The notes under the pieces: model-generated
Databases searched by the model: none
What the model was told of the DNA's origin: nothing
The model's input: only the letters and a program-made list of their open reading frames with translations
Shown here: positions 8,120 through 17,441 of the stretch, piece by piece
How positions within the stretch are numbered: position 1 is the stretch's first letter
Layout of the letters: every line of letters begins with the position of its first letter
Position numbers and translations under genes: made by a program
DNA from: Wohlfahrtiimonas populi
Lineage (GTDB): Bacteria; Pseudomonadota; Gammaproteobacteria; Cardiobacteriales; Wohlfahrtiimonadaceae
Length of the DNA stretch: 33,654 bases
Reading direction: 5' to 3'
Assembly (NCBI RefSeq): GCF_002006795.1
Contig: NZ_MVDN01000010.1
Location: 35,523 to 69,176 of the forward strand

Positions 8120-9103
8120 TTAATACGTGAGACTTGCCAAATACTGCTTATACTCATCCATTGATAAACCATTCGCCAAAACAACGGATAATAACAATCT
8201 AGCTTTTTTAGGACTCAACCATTCACTCATCGTTATACCTTTATTTTGAAGATCTATCTCCCCACCAACATAGCCATAAGTTTGAGATGCAGTTGAACCT
8301 TTAAGTGTTGCAGAAGAAACAACAATAGGTAGCTTTTGTGCTAGCTCACCTAATTGATTAGCCATATCTTCTGATACATGCCCTGCACCAAAAGCAGACA
8401 CGACAATACCTTGATACTCAGCAGCAATCATATCTAGTAATTTTACGGAATCACTTAACGATGATTCCCATAAAAATACTTGAGGAATAGATTGTTGAGG
8501 TCTATCAAAAACATATCTTTTGGATGGTGCTTTAAAATATTGGCACTGACTTTCAAAGACAGTTCCAGAAACTCCAACTTGTGATTGAAATGCATCAACA
8601 TCGGCAGTGTGATTTTTTTGAACCCATCGCGCTTCATGAATCCAGTTATTCATCACAACCAACACACCACGCCCACAACTATTAACAGAAGATGCTGTTA
8701 GAAGTGAAGCCAATAAATTACCAGGACCTTCTGCACCCGCTTGTTGAGGCGATCGCATTGCTCCCATCAAGACTAAAGGCACATCGGAATCCCAAAGTAA
8801 ATCCAATAAATACGCAGTTTCTTCTAAAGTATCTGTGCCTTGCGTTAATACAATACCTTCAGCACCTTCACTCACTTGCTGTTTTGCCCAGTCATAACAT
8901 TGTAAAACATGTTCAAAGGTTATATAACTACTGGGTACTTGCAAAATATTTTCAGCAAAAATTTCTAAACCATCCAAAGGTTGCCCAACAGAAGCAATCA
9001 AGTCTGTAGCAGTCAAGCGCGGTTTAACACCAGCTTCCGTTGCTTCTTTAGTCATACTGACTGTGCCACCTAAGGAGCCAAGTGAAATTTTAATGGTAGT
9101 CAT
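8120..9103 (-). CDS. Asparaginase family protein, cytosolic
   Basis: A 327-residue protein of the asparaginase/glutaminase family, hydrolysing a side-chain amide to the acid and ammonia. Catalytic residues line up with the E. coli enzymes: T14 in GGTVS, T90 and D91 in TQGTDTLEE, and K163 in ARWVQKNHTADVDAF. There is no signal peptide, so it acts in the cytosol. It starts 10 bases after the MFS gene stop and is the last gene of an operon with a D-malate/tartrate-type dehydrogenase. This context hints that the natural substrate may be an amide or related compound imported by the transporter, rather than bulk asparagine; that is inference. Confidence 0.88.
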   Translation of the reverse strand: MTTIKISLGSLGGTVSMTKEATEAGVKPRLTATDLIASVGQPLDGLEIFAENILQVPSSYITFEHVLQCYDWAKQQVSEGAEGIVLTQGTDTLEETAYLLDLLWDSDVPLVLMGAMRSPQQAGAEGPGNLLASLLTASSVNSCGRGVLVVMNNWIHEARWVQKNHTADVDAFQSQVGVSGTVFESQCQYFKAPSKRYVFDRPQQSIPQVFLWESSLSDSVKLLDMIAAEYQGIVVSAFGAGHVSEDMANQLGELAQKLPIVVSSATLKGSTASQTYGYVGGEIDLQNKGITMSEWLSPKKARLLLSVVLANGLSMDEYKQYLASLTY

Positions 9104-9113
9104 AATATATTCC

Positions 9114-10422
9114 TTACTTCAATTTTCCTGGACGCACTAATAACATTGCAACCATACCAATACAAGTCACTACAGCTGCTGCTGTAAACATAGCGCCATA
9201 GCCCGATTGACTGACTAAGTAACCCGTCAATGTTGGTGCTAATACCGCACCAATATTAGAAAGGAAATGCATCATTCCACTGTATGTACCAATTTTCGCT
9301 TTAGGTGTGGTATCAATCACAACCGTCCAATAAACCGTATTTGCTAATGCATTTAAAGCATTACCAATCGATATCAATGCAATCACAGCAGCAGCACTAC
9401 TCACAAAATTAACAGAGATGAAACAGATCGTTGTGAAAAATAAAATACTTGCCGCAAACCAACTTCTTGCAATCGTTAATTTACCAGTTTTTTGGAATAA
9501 CCAATCTGAAAAACGTCCACCTAACAATACTGTGAAACATGCACCTACCCAAGGAACCATCCCCATATACCATAACGATGACAAATTGTAGTTAAACTGA
9601 TCTTGCAAAAATTTTGGAGTCCAAGTTAACAATAAGAAATTCACATAAATGAATGCAAAATATCCTACAGTATTAAAAATTAATGTACGACTTTGAAAGA
9701 AATCAAACCATCTTAAACTAGAGCCTTCTTGGCTAGCCTGTTCAGCTGCATTTGCAGATGCTATTTGACTTGCTTCAATTTCAGCTAACTCTTCTTCTGA
9801 TACATATTTACTTTCGCGAGGGCTATTCGTAAATACACGCATTAAGAAAAATAATGCAACTAACCCAACAATACCTAAAATGATAAACATTGCTCTCCAA
9901 CTGCCTGTTAATGCTAATAAGCCAACGGACACAGGTGCTGTTAACAATGCTCCTAATGGTGTACTTAATAAACCAATACCTACAACAAAGCCACGTTCTT
10001 TAGGTGTTGCCCAATTACCAATTGTTTTATTAATAATTGAATAAGCAGGTCCTTCAGAGAAGCCAAATAATACACGCATAATTGCAAAGCCTGCTAAAGC
10101 AGAACCACCAAAAAAACATCATGCCTATCTCACCAGCAAATGCTGTACCTACTTCAAAAATTGACCATGCAATACCTGCAATCAACCAAACCTTCTTTGG
10201 TCCCCAATAATCGCCTAATGCACCACCAATCAATGCACCAAACATGTAACCATAGCCAAAATATCCTAAAATTTTTCCCCAATCTTGATTATTAAAACCA
10301 AACTCTCCCATAACCTGAGACCCAGCATAAGATAATGCACCACGGTCAATATAGTTAATTAAAGCAACCACCAAAACCAAGAAAAATATTTGATAACGAA
10401 ATTTATTATGTGACTTAACCAT
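9114..10422 (-). pseudogene. MFS anion/carboxylate transporter, frameshifted
   Basis: A 12-helix major facilitator of the anion:cation symporter (ACS) type, with motif DRGALSYA in helix 1 and GGALGDYWGPKKV after helix 2. It is split into two overlapping frames. The N-terminal part runs from the ATG at 10422 (AAGGAG six bases upstream) and loses frame at a run of seven T on the coding strand (plus-strand A at 10110-10116). Removing one T restores MMFFGGSALAGFAIMRVLFG and a protein of about 435 residues, the usual length. The rest of the reading frame is intact and well conserved, so this is a recent mutation, a slippage-based on/off switch, or a sequencing error. It lies between the dehydrogenase and asparaginase genes and would import their substrate. 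Confidence 0.85.
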
Positions 10423-10475
10423 ATCTAACTCCTTTGATACCATTCGCTGTATTTTATTATTTTTTAACACATGGA

Positions 10476-11561
10476 TTATTTTGCAATCAACTGATTAATT
10501 GCAGAACCTACCTCAGTTGTTGAAGCAGTTCCACCTAGATCTCTTGTGATTGGGCCCTGAACTAAAATCGTTTCAATCGCATGTAAAATTGAATCATGAG
10601 CCTTCTTAAACTGTTCATTTTCTTGGCCAAAGAATTCCAACATCATTGCTGCTGACCAAATCATGGCTATTGGATTTGCAATATTCTTTCCATAAATATC
10701 AGGTGCCGAACCATGTACAGGTTCAAACAACGAAGGGAATTTGCGATCAGGATTTAAGTTAGCAGATGCTGATAAACCAATTGTGCCCGTTGTTGCAGGA
10801 CCTAAATCAGATAAAATATCACCAAATAAATTGGAAGCTACAACAACATCAAATCGATTAGGTTGTAAGACAAAACGTGCAGATAAAATATCAATATGTT
10901 GTTTATCCCATTTTACAGAAGGATATTTTTCTGCCATCACCTCTACTCGCTCATCCCAATACGGCATGCTAATTGCGATACCATTAGATTTAGTTGCTGA
11001 GGTTAATAACTGTCTAGGACGGCTTTCTGCCAATTCAAAAGCAAATTTTAAAATGCGATCTACGCCATGGCGTGTAAAAATTGCTTCTTGTGTTACAAAT
11101 TCTCGATCTGTGCCTGCGAACATTTTACCACCCACTGAAGAATATTCACCTTCAGTGTTTTCACGCACCACATAATAATCAATATCCCCTGCTTTAAATC
11201 CAGCCAATGGCGAAGTGACACCTTCAAACAATCGCACTGGTCGAAGATTGACATATTGATCAAATTTCTGCCTAAATTGCAATAATGATCCCCATAAAGA
11301 AATATGATCCGGTACAGTATCAGGCCAACCAACTGCACCAAAATAGATAGCATCATAACCTTTCAATTTTTCAAACCAATCATCTGGCATCATTTTTTGA
11401 TGCTCAATATAATAATCACAGCTCGCCCAATCGAATATGTCAATTTCAATAGGTAAATTGAATTTCTCTTTAACTGTATTTAAAATTTTTAACCCTTCAG
11501 GCATTACTTCTTTACCAATCCCATCGCCAGCCAATGCTGCAACCTTATAAACCTTTGACAT
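10476..11561 (-). CDS. dmlA: D-malate/tartrate dehydrogenase (decarboxylating)
   Basis: A 361-residue enzyme of the isocitrate/isopropylmalate dehydrogenase family, converting D-malate to pyruvate, CO2 and NADH (also tartrate or isopropylmalate in relatives). Visible features are the N-terminal GDGIGKEV, YFGAVGWP, LRPVRLF, VRENTEGEYSSVGG, NLFGDILSDL and EPVHGSAPDIYGKNIANP. Length equals that of E. coli DmlA. The start is the ATG at 11561, with GGAAGG eight bases upstream; an upstream ATG at 11585 lacks a site. A divergent LysR gene matches the dmlA-dmlR layout of E. coli. Substrate choice within the family is not certain from sequence. Confidence 0.85.
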   Translation of the reverse strand: MSKVYKVAALAGDGIGKEVMPEGLKILNTVKEKFNLPIEIDIFDWASCDYYIEHQKMMPDDWFEKLKGYDAIYFGAVGWPDTVPDHISLWGSLLQFRQKFDQYVNLRPVRLFEGVTSPLAGFKAGDIDYYVVRENTEGEYSSVGGKMFAGTDREFVTQEAIFTRHGVDRILKFAFELAESRPRQLLTSATKSNGIAISMPYWDERVEVMAEKYPSVKWDKQHIDILSARFVLQPNRFDVVVASNLFGDILSDLGPATTGTIGLSASANLNPDRKFPSLFEPVHGSAPDIYGKNIANPIAMIWSAAMMLEFFGQENEQFKKAHDSILHAIETILVQGPITRDLGGTASTTEVGSAINQLIAK

Positions 11562-11616
11562 ATATCCTTCCTCACTGTTATGCATATCTTTTAACTCAAT
11601 TCACTATCTGAGCAAA

Positions 11617-11644
11617 AATATAGTACCCTGTATCTGTTTTGTAA
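11617..11644 (-). promoter_or_regulatory. Putative promoter of the dmlA operon with LysR-type site
   Basis: On the minus strand TTACAA (11639-11644), a 16-base spacer and TATATT (11617-11622). The spacer holds an imperfect dyad ATA-N8-TAT at 11620-11633, a plausible LysR-type contact near the promoter. Confidence 0.45.
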
Positions 11645-11680
11645 CTAATCCTCCATCTATGAATACAAAGGACATGAATC

Positions 11681-12598
11681 GTGAAGAATCTACCGCAAAC
11701 TGAAGATTTAAATGTATTTATTCAAGTGGTAAAAAATGGAAGCTTTGCAAAAGCTGCAGATGAAATAGGTATGTCACCAGCCTATATTAGTAAACGAATT
11801 CAAATATTAGAAGATTGTCTAGGCGTAAAATTACTTAATAGAACAACAAGATCCTTAAACATTACTAGTCACGGGCTATTAGTTTATGAAAAAGGCATCG
11901 ATATCTTATTAGATATAGAAAATGTTGTAGAAAGTATTTCTAACCAAATGAATAAGCCTAGTGGATCATTAAACATTACCAGCAGCTTAGGCTTTGGTAG
12001 GCAACATGTAGCGCCATTAATCTCCGAGTTATCCAATAAATATCCAAAATTAACAATTCGTTTTGATACTATTGATCAAATTTTAGATTTGGCCAGCGAA
12101 CAAATAGATTTAGATATCAGGATTGGCAATAATATTGCGCCTAATTTAATTGCACGGAAATTATTCTCTAACCGCCGTATTTTATGTGCTACACCTAATT
12201 ATTTGAAAAAATATGGCACACCTAAGAAACTCAATGAACTATCCGACCACCAATGCTTAATAATCAAGGAGCGTGATCATCCCTTTGGGCTATGGGAATT
12301 GGATAATAAAAAGGGAAAAGTGTCTGTCAAAGTATTTGGGCAGTTAGCTTCAAATAATGGTGATTTAGTCAAATATTGGGCCTTAAATAGCCATGGCATT
12401 ATGTTACGATCTTTATGGGATATTCATGAAGAACTCAAATGTAAAGATCTCATTCAAATTTTACCCAATTATTGGCAAAATGCAGATATATGGGCAGTTT
12501 ATCCTACAAGACTTAATCATTCCGCCAAACTACGTGTCTGTGTTGATTTCTTACAAAATAATCTGCCACAACGCTTAAAGCACCTACAAAGCCATTAA
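11681..12598 (+). CDS. LysR-type regulator, DmlR-like
   Basis: A 305-residue transcription factor. The N-terminal helix-turn-helix is at about 10-65 (LNVFIQVVKNGSFAKAADEIGMSPAYISKRIQ), followed by the effector domain. It starts with GTG at 11681, eight bases after AAGGA; nearby ATG codons are out of frame. It is divergent from the dmlA operon and very probably controls it in response to its substrate. Its stop codon overlaps the convergent Pmp3-family gene by 3 bases. The gene is a little more AT-rich than the housekeeping genes around it. Confidence 0.88.
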   Translation: MKNLPQTEDLNVFIQVVKNGSFAKAADEIGMSPAYISKRIQILEDCLGVKLLNRTTRSLNITSHGLLVYEKGIDILLDIENVVESISNQMNKPSGSLNITSSLGFGRQHVAPLISELSNKYPKLTIRFDTIDQILDLASEQIDLDIRIGNNIAPNLIARKLFSNRRILCATPNYLKKYGTPKKLNELSDHQCLIIKERDHPFGLWELDNKKGKVSVKVFGQLASNNGDLVKYWALNSHGIMLRSLWDIHEELKCKDLIQILPNYWQNADIWAVYPTRLNHSAKLRVCVDFLQNNLPQRLKHLQSH

Positions 12599-12801
12599 TC
12601 TCTAAATTGTCTACCTGACATTTGAGCATCTCTGATTTTCTGATCCGTTGTGTATTGTGATAAAGCATAAACTGACCAAATCATTGCAGGCAACCAACCA
12701 ATAATTGTTAATTGCAGAATTAAACAGACAATCCCAGCAATTGGGCGAGCGATCGTGAAAAATTGTAACCAAGGCAATAAAAATGCCAATAATAAGCGCA
12801 T
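12595..12801 (-). CDS. Pmp3/YqaE family (UPF0057) small membrane protein
   Basis: A 68-residue protein with two transmembrane segments (about 3-18 and 20-45) and the family-like end GWLPAMIWSVYALSQYTTDQK. Pmp3 proteins affect membrane potential and salt stress in yeast; the bacterial role is uncertain. AAGGAAGAG precedes the ATG. It starts 14 bases after the end of rnd and is probably co-transcribed with it. Confidence 0.82.
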   Translation of the reverse strand: MRLLLAFLLPWLQFFTIARPIAGIVCLILQLTIIGWLPAMIWSVYALSQYTTDQKIRDAQMSGRQFRD

Positions 12802-12815
12802 TACTCTTCCTTTAT

Positions 12816-13679
12816 TTAACTATAATTCGATAAAAACTCATCAATCACAGGCTGGAAATATGGAGCCATTCTCTGTTTTTGAAAGTATGAAACCAACGTT
12901 TTTTCATTTGTTGCTTGGTTGAAATCTTTAGACATACTGATTAAAGCAGCATCATCCACAACCCAACGTTTAGGCATATCATGCTCAATAGCAACTTCTT
13001 CCCTTTTTTTAGCGAGCATTTTCAACAACTGCAAACGTTTGCCGCGTAAAGTCTTGCGCGCTTTAACTTTCATCCAAGCCATTTCAGGATTCGGTGCATA
13101 TTTTTCCACCATATATAAGGCTTCGGTTTTATCAAAAAACATACGTTGTTCTTCTTTCGTTTCGATCTTCCCTTTCATTAACAGATAAAGATCATATAAA
13201 TACGTCACATCATCGTAGGCATAATCAATTTGGCTCTGTGATAATGGGCGCTTTTCCCAATCTGTGCGCGTTTCTGTTTTTTCTAATAAAACATCTAAAC
13301 GCATTTCCACAGTATCTTGGTAGCTCATCAAATGATCCGCACCCAAAACTGTTTCTGCAATTTGTGTGTCAAAAACTGGCTTAGGAATCAGATTAAAAGT
13401 CGTATATAGAGTTTCCAAATCTTGGCTTGCTGAATGGAAAATTTTCACAATTTTTGGATGCGTTAACATCGCCAATAATGGCTCAAAATTTGTGATTGCT
13501 AATGGATCGATACAAATGGCTTCTTTATCTGTTGCCAACTGTATTAAACATAATTTTGAAAAGTAAGTACGAAAACGCATGAATTCTGTATCCACCGCTA
13601 TCGCTGTTAAATCTTGTTGATTGGCCAACCAGTTTTTTAATGCTTCATCACTATCGATGAAAAGATATTCTCTAGCCAT
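12816..13679 (-). CDS. rnd: Ribonuclease D
   Basis: A 287-residue 3'-to-5' exoribonuclease that trims tRNA precursors. The DEDDy nuclease motifs are DTEF at 30-33, D87 in HSASQDLE, and Y153-x3-D157 in YAYDDV. The region ESRTDW-like (TRTDWEKRPLSQSQIDYA) matches RNase D. An HRDC domain follows at about 205-285. The E. coli enzyme is near 375 residues with two HRDC-like domains; this one ends after the first, a shorter form also known elsewhere. It is divergent from bamE. Confidence 0.92.
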   Translation of the reverse strand: MAREYLFIDSDEALKNWLANQQDLTAIAVDTEFMRFRTYFSKLCLIQLATDKEAICIDPLAITNFEPLLAMLTHPKIVKIFHSASQDLETLYTTFNLIPKPVFDTQIAETVLGADHLMSYQDTVEMRLDVLLEKTETRTDWEKRPLSQSQIDYAYDDVTYLYDLYLLMKGKIETKEEQRMFFDKTEALYMVEKYAPNPEMAWMKVKARKTLRGKRLQLLKMLAKKREEVAIEHDMPKRWVVDDAALISMSKDFNQATNEKTLVSYFQKQRMAPYFQPVIDEFLSNYS

Positions 13680-13810
13680 GCTGTCCAGTTATTTTAAAAA
13701 CATGGCGAAATTATAGAGTAAATTCAACAATAACAAAGATTATTTTTATAAAGATTCGTTCTAGTATAGAATTAGCACTATTTACCGACTTACTTTGCAT
13801 GGAAATGATG

Positions 13811-14140
13811 ATGAAAAAGAGAGTAATGCAGATCAGCAGTCTATTATTAATCGCGGGCCTTGCTTCGGCGTGTTCAAATATGCCAGGCTTGCACAAAACT
13901 GTTATTCTTCAAGGCAATCAAGTTGAAGATTCACGCTTAGAACAAATTAAACCAGGCATGGCGCAAGTGGATGTTCAACGTATTTTAGGCACGCCATTAG
14001 TGCGTGATGCATATCATCCTGATGTTTGGCACTATACCTTCATGAGCTCATTATCCACTGGCGAGCAAGTCGCTCATCAAAGCGTCAAAGTGACATTTGA
14101 TAAAAACAAAAAAGTTCAATCTATTGAAAGACTTCAATAA
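13811..14140 (+). CDS. bamE: Outer-membrane assembly lipoprotein BamE (SmpA)
   Basis: A 109-residue lipoprotein of the BAM complex, which inserts beta-barrel proteins into the outer membrane. The signal peptide MKKRVMQISSLLLIAGLASA ends at a lipobox with C21. The SmpA core is clear: IKPGMAQVDVQRILGTPLV followed by WHYTF. Several ATGs are in frame (13799, 13805, 13808, 13811); I choose 13811 since it places GGAA seven bases upstream and gives a normal signal peptide. The stop overlaps an in-frame ATG of the following gene by one base. Confidence 0.9.
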   Translation: MKKRVMQISSLLLIAGLASACSNMPGLHKTVILQGNQVEDSRLEQIKPGMAQVDVQRILGTPLVRDAYHPDVWHYTFMSSLSTGEQVAHQSVKVTFDKNKKVQSIERLQ

Positions 14141-14154
14141 TGATAGGAGAAGTT

Positions 14155-14550
14155 ATGCTTCATAAAGGCATTGGTTTAGTCGCACATGACCAAAAGAAAT
14201 TAGAGTTGGTCGAATGGATCAAACCACATTACGAATTTTTCAAACAATTCCCTCTTTATGCAACAGGTACAACAGGTAAAGTGATTTTAGAATCCTACCC
14301 TGATTTGAATTTAACACGTTTAAAAAGTGGGCCATTGGGCGGAGATCAACAATTAGGCTCGTTGATTTGTACTGGCGAATTGGGCTTGCTCATTTTCTTC
14401 ACAGATCCATTAACACCGATGCCACATGATGTTGATGTTAAAGCATTAATTCGTTTATCAACACTTTATAATATCCCAATGGCTTGTAATCAAGGTACAG
14501 CGGACCTATTAATGACAGGTCTCACTCATGTTTACTCACAAAAAGGTTAA
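14155..14550 (+). CDS. mgsA: Methylglyoxal synthase
   Basis: A 131-residue enzyme converting dihydroxyacetone phosphate to methylglyoxal and phosphate, a bypass used under phosphate limitation or sugar overflow. Motifs: H11 in LVAHD, ATGTTGK at 36-42, SGPLGGDQQ at 58-66 with catalytic D64, FFTDP (D84), and PHDVDVKAL with H91 and D94. The start is the ATG at 14155, six bases after AGGAG; the ATG at 14140 has no ribosome site. It is shorter at the C-terminus than E. coli MgsA (152) but has all catalytic residues. Confidence 0.93.
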   Translation: MLHKGIGLVAHDQKKLELVEWIKPHYEFFKQFPLYATGTTGKVILESYPDLNLTRLKSGPLGGDQQLGSLICTGELGLLIFFTDPLTPMPHDVDVKALIRLSTLYNIPMACNQGTADLLMTGLTHVYSQKG

Positions 14551-14554
14551 TACA

Positions 14555-15373
14555 ATGGTTAATATCTCTCTATTTAAAACTCCAGTTAGCAATGATACAC
14601 CTTTTTTCTTGATCGCTGGTACATGCGTAATTGAATCAAAAGAAATGACATTTGAAGTTGCAGGTCGTTTAAAAGAGATGTGTGAAAAACTCAACATTCC
14701 ATTTATCTATAAGTCATCATTTGATAAAGCTAACCGTTCTTCTATCAATAGCTATCGTGGTCCTGGTATTGAAAAAGGTTTGGCAATTCTTGAGAAAATT
14801 CGTGCAGATTTAAATGTGCCTGTATTAACAGATGTGCATGAAGATACACCTTTAGATGAAGTGGCCGCTGTTGTGGATGTATTACAAACACCAGCATTTT
14901 TATGCCGCCAAACTAACTTTATCCAAAATGTTGCAAAAACAATGAAACCTGTGAATATCAAAAAAGGTCAATTCTTAGCACCTTGGGATATGCAACATGT
15001 AATCGAAAAAGCACGTGCAACAGGCAACCAAAACATCATGGCTTGTGAGCGCGGTGTTTCTTTTGGTTATAACAACTTAGTTTCAGATATGCGTTCATTA
15101 GAAGTGATGAAAGATATCGGCTGCCCAGTTGTATTTGATGCAACGCATTCAGTGCAATTGCCAGGCGGACAAGGCACGAGTTCTGGCGGTCAACGTCAAT
15201 TCGTTCCTGTGTTATCTAAAGCGGCAGTTGCTGTGGGCGTGGGTGGTTTATTCATGGAAACTCACCCAGATCCTGATAAAGCATTATCAGATGGTCCAAA
15301 TGCAATCAAATTGTCAGAATTAGAAGCATTATTGATGAAATTAAAAGCCATTGATGAGATTGTTAAAGGCTAA
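14555..15373 (+). CDS. kdsA: KDO-8-phosphate synthase, metal-dependent type
   Basis: A 272-residue enzyme joining phosphoenolpyruvate and arabinose 5-phosphate to form KDO-8-phosphate for lipid A/LPS inner core. Motifs: [28 protein letters not shown] and FGYNNLV. The residue that distinguishes classes is C24 in AGTCVIES: metal-independent enzymes (E. coli) have Asn here, metal-dependent ones (Aquifex) have Cys. The other expected ligands are present as His in DATHSVQ, Glu in METHPDP and Asp in LSDGPNA. Start at 14555 because an earlier ATG at 14528 lies within mgsA. The stop overlaps the maf start codon (TAATG). Confidence 0.93.
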   Translation: MVNISLFKTPVSNDTPFFLIAGTCVIESKEMTFEVAGRLKEMCEKLNIPFIYKSSFDKANRSSINSYRGPGIEKGLAILEKIRADLNVPVLTDVHEDTPLDEVAAVVDVLQTPAFLCRQTNFIQNVAKTMKPVNIKKGQFLAPWDMQHVIEKARATGNQNIMACERGVSFGYNNLVSDMRSLEVMKDIGCPVVFDATHSVQLPGGQGTSSGGQRQFVPVLSKAAVAVGVGGLFMETHPDPDKALSDGPNAIKLSELEALLMKLKAIDEIVKG

Positions 15374-15957
15374 TGATTTTACTCGCATCGAAATCGCCTA
15401 GGCGACAAGAACTGCTGAAACAGATCGGTGTTGATTATCAAGTGATCAATACCGATATTGATGAATCAGTTTTACCAAATGAAAATCCCCATGATTATGT
15501 GGCGCGTATGGCGCATTCAAAAGCCATTGCAGCACAATCACTTTTGGGCACTGTAGAGCATCCAATTTTAACGGCTGATACCAGCGTGATTAAAGATGAT
15601 GTGATTTTAGGCAAACCTGAAGATTATGCTGATTTTCTAAGAATGATGACAATGTTATCAGGTTCGACACATCAAGTTTTATCAGCCATTGCTGTGCAAT
15701 ATCAAGATAAAATTATTGTGAAAACTAGTGTGAGCTTAGTTACTTTTGTAAAATTACCTGAAACTTTTATCAAAGATTATTGGGCAACTCATGAACCTTG
15801 CGATAAGGCTGGCGGTTATGCAATTCAAGGCTTAATGGCGAGATACATAGCAGAAATTAAAGGTAGTTATTCTGGCATCATGGGCTTACCGCTGTTTGAA
15901 TTATCCGAAGCTTTACGAGAAATTGGGTATAATGATTCTTCATTAGCCTTTTCATAG
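15373..15957 (+). CDS. maf: Maf nucleotide pyrophosphatase, YhdE-type (dTTP/UTP)
   Basis: A 194-residue house-cleaning enzyme hydrolysing dTTP, UTP and modified pyrimidine triphosphates to monophosphates. Motifs: SKSPRRQELL at 6-15, TADTSV with D69, GKPEDYADF, LSGSTHQV and DKAGGYAIQG. The Arg-rich SPRR and the DKAGGYAIQG block are typical of the YhdE subgroup. It is translationally coupled to kdsA by a one-base overlap. No separate terminator lies between it and the following membrane-protein gene. Confidence 0.9.
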   Translation: MILLASKSPRRQELLKQIGVDYQVINTDIDESVLPNENPHDYVARMAHSKAIAAQSLLGTVEHPILTADTSVIKDDVILGKPEDYADFLRMMTMLSGSTHQVLSAIAVQYQDKIIVKTSVSLVTFVKLPETFIKDYWATHEPCDKAGGYAIQGLMARYIAEIKGSYSGIMGLPLFELSEALREIGYNDSSLAFS

Positions 15958-15982
15958 ATCATGCAACTAGACAAGATTTAAT

Positions 15983-16879
15983 ATGGAACCATCATTCAAA
16001 TACATCAAAAATCCAGAAAGCGGTAATAAAGAATCTGTTGCCATTGAAACCAAAAATGTCAATGAGCAGAATAAAGAAGCTGAAATTGTCCAGAAAAAGA
16101 AATCCAAAAAATATGGTAGTTCTTTAGGCTGGGGATGGTTTCAGGGCTTTAACTTATTCATTACAGGCAGCTTTTTAACTATCTGTTTAATTTTTGCTTA
16201 TTTTATGATGGGCAGCGAAACAACACGCTCAGGTTTACCGAAATATTCAATTGATCGCACTAATGATCTAGGCAAAGCAATCTACAATCCTGCTTTATCA
16301 GAGGAAGAGCGTGAATCATTTGTCTATAAACCACCTGTGAGACGTCCAAAAGCTACAGAAAAACCAGCATTAGATGAAATTGAATTATTGAGTGAAGCTG
16401 CTAAAAATCCAACAGCTAATTTAGATTTACCTGCACTGAGCTTAATTTCTGCGACAGAAGATGATGAAGCAGAACATAATGCAGAAAACTTCTATGGTGA
16501 TTCTCCATTTGGTTTAAATATGGAATCATTACAGTTAGAATCTTCATCACAGCCTGCTGAACAAAATACAGTTTCTAGCAACCCAGAATCTAATTCAATG
16601 GTTCAACAAGCCAACGCAGCATGGGATCGTGGACAATTGAGTGAACCTTATCAAGGCTCTGCCCTTGCTTATTATCATCAAGCATTAGCTGCGGACGCTA
16701 ATAACCAAGCCGCATTGACAGGTTTAAATAAATTAGCAACGCATTATTTGAATCTTGCCCAAAAAGAATTCAGTCGTAATGATTATTTTTCAGCATTGGA
16801 TTATGTGGATTTAGGCTTAAAAGCTGATCCATTAAACCCTGAATTGAACCAATTAAAAGCTCGATTGGTTAATGAATAA
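15983..16879 (+). CDS. Single-pass membrane protein with C-terminal TPR-like repeats
   Basis: A 298-residue protein of unknown function. A charged N-terminus with KKKSKKYG precedes one transmembrane helix at about 55-76. An acidic, Ser/Pro-rich linker follows to about residue 210. The C-terminal part (YYHQALAADANNQAALTGL, then ALDYVDLGLKADPLNPEL) reads as two or three TPR units. The orientation rule (positive residues inside) puts the TPR part in the periplasm, where it could scaffold envelope proteins; this is inference. It overlaps the next gene by 8 bases. Confidence 0.65.
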   Translation: MEPSFKYIKNPESGNKESVAIETKNVNEQNKEAEIVQKKKSKKYGSSLGWGWFQGFNLFITGSFLTICLIFAYFMMGSETTRSGLPKYSIDRTNDLGKAIYNPALSEEERESFVYKPPVRRPKATEKPALDEIELLSEAAKNPTANLDLPALSLISATEDDEAEHNAENFYGDSPFGLNMESLQLESSSQPAEQNTVSSNPESNSMVQQANAAWDRGQLSEPYQGSALAYYHQALAADANNQAALTGLNKLATHYLNLAQKEFSRNDYFSALDYVDLGLKADPLNPELNQLKARLVNE

Positions 16880-17291
16880 AGCCATTCGCATTACAGTACT
16901 GACTGGATTTATATTCTTTTTAGCTAGCCATTATTTGGTCATGAGCATCAATAAAGAATATTTTCCAGTCTTTGCTTATTTGTATCCTTTTGTGGCTAAA
17001 GTTTGGTTTGAATCTGGTCGTTTATTGTTATCAATGAATTGGAATGTTGATTTAGAAACTCTTTTCAAAGCAATCAAATATCTCTTCTTACTCAATATTG
17101 CTATCGCTATATTTGCCTTTAAATATCAAAGTTTTTATAGAATCATTCTTTGGATTGGTGCCATTCTCTTTGCCTGTTATTTATTAGCATTATTATTTTT
17201 AGGCTTAGCAACGATTTACCCGATATACACCGTTTGCATTGCATTTGCACTCGCAATATTTTTATTCTTGATTAAAAACAAACCGCTATAA
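16872..17291 (+). CDS. Four-helix inner-membrane protein, unknown
   Basis: A 139-residue very hydrophobic protein with about four transmembrane helices (near 6-24, 67-84, 91-110 and 114-134). I recognise no family. Its ATG lies within the last codons of the preceding TPR membrane protein, so the two are translationally coupled and may form a complex. No terminator is evident downstream. Confidence 0.6.
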   Translation: MNKAIRITVLTGFIFFLASHYLVMSINKEYFPVFAYLYPFVAKVWFESGRLLLSMNWNVDLETLFKAIKYLFLLNIAIAIFAFKYQSFYRIILWIGAILFACYLLALLFLGLATIYPIYTVCIAFALAIFLFLIKNKPL

Positions 17292-17441
17292 GTAACTGAT
17301 TTAATCAATGAGTGAAACTCTAAAACAATATTTCCACCCTTTTAAGTCAAAAAAAATCTAAATATTGTTATAAAAATGTCGTATAAATAACATACAATCT
17401 TAAATAGTAAAGTTTTTGTACAGAGTTTTAAGGTGCCCATT

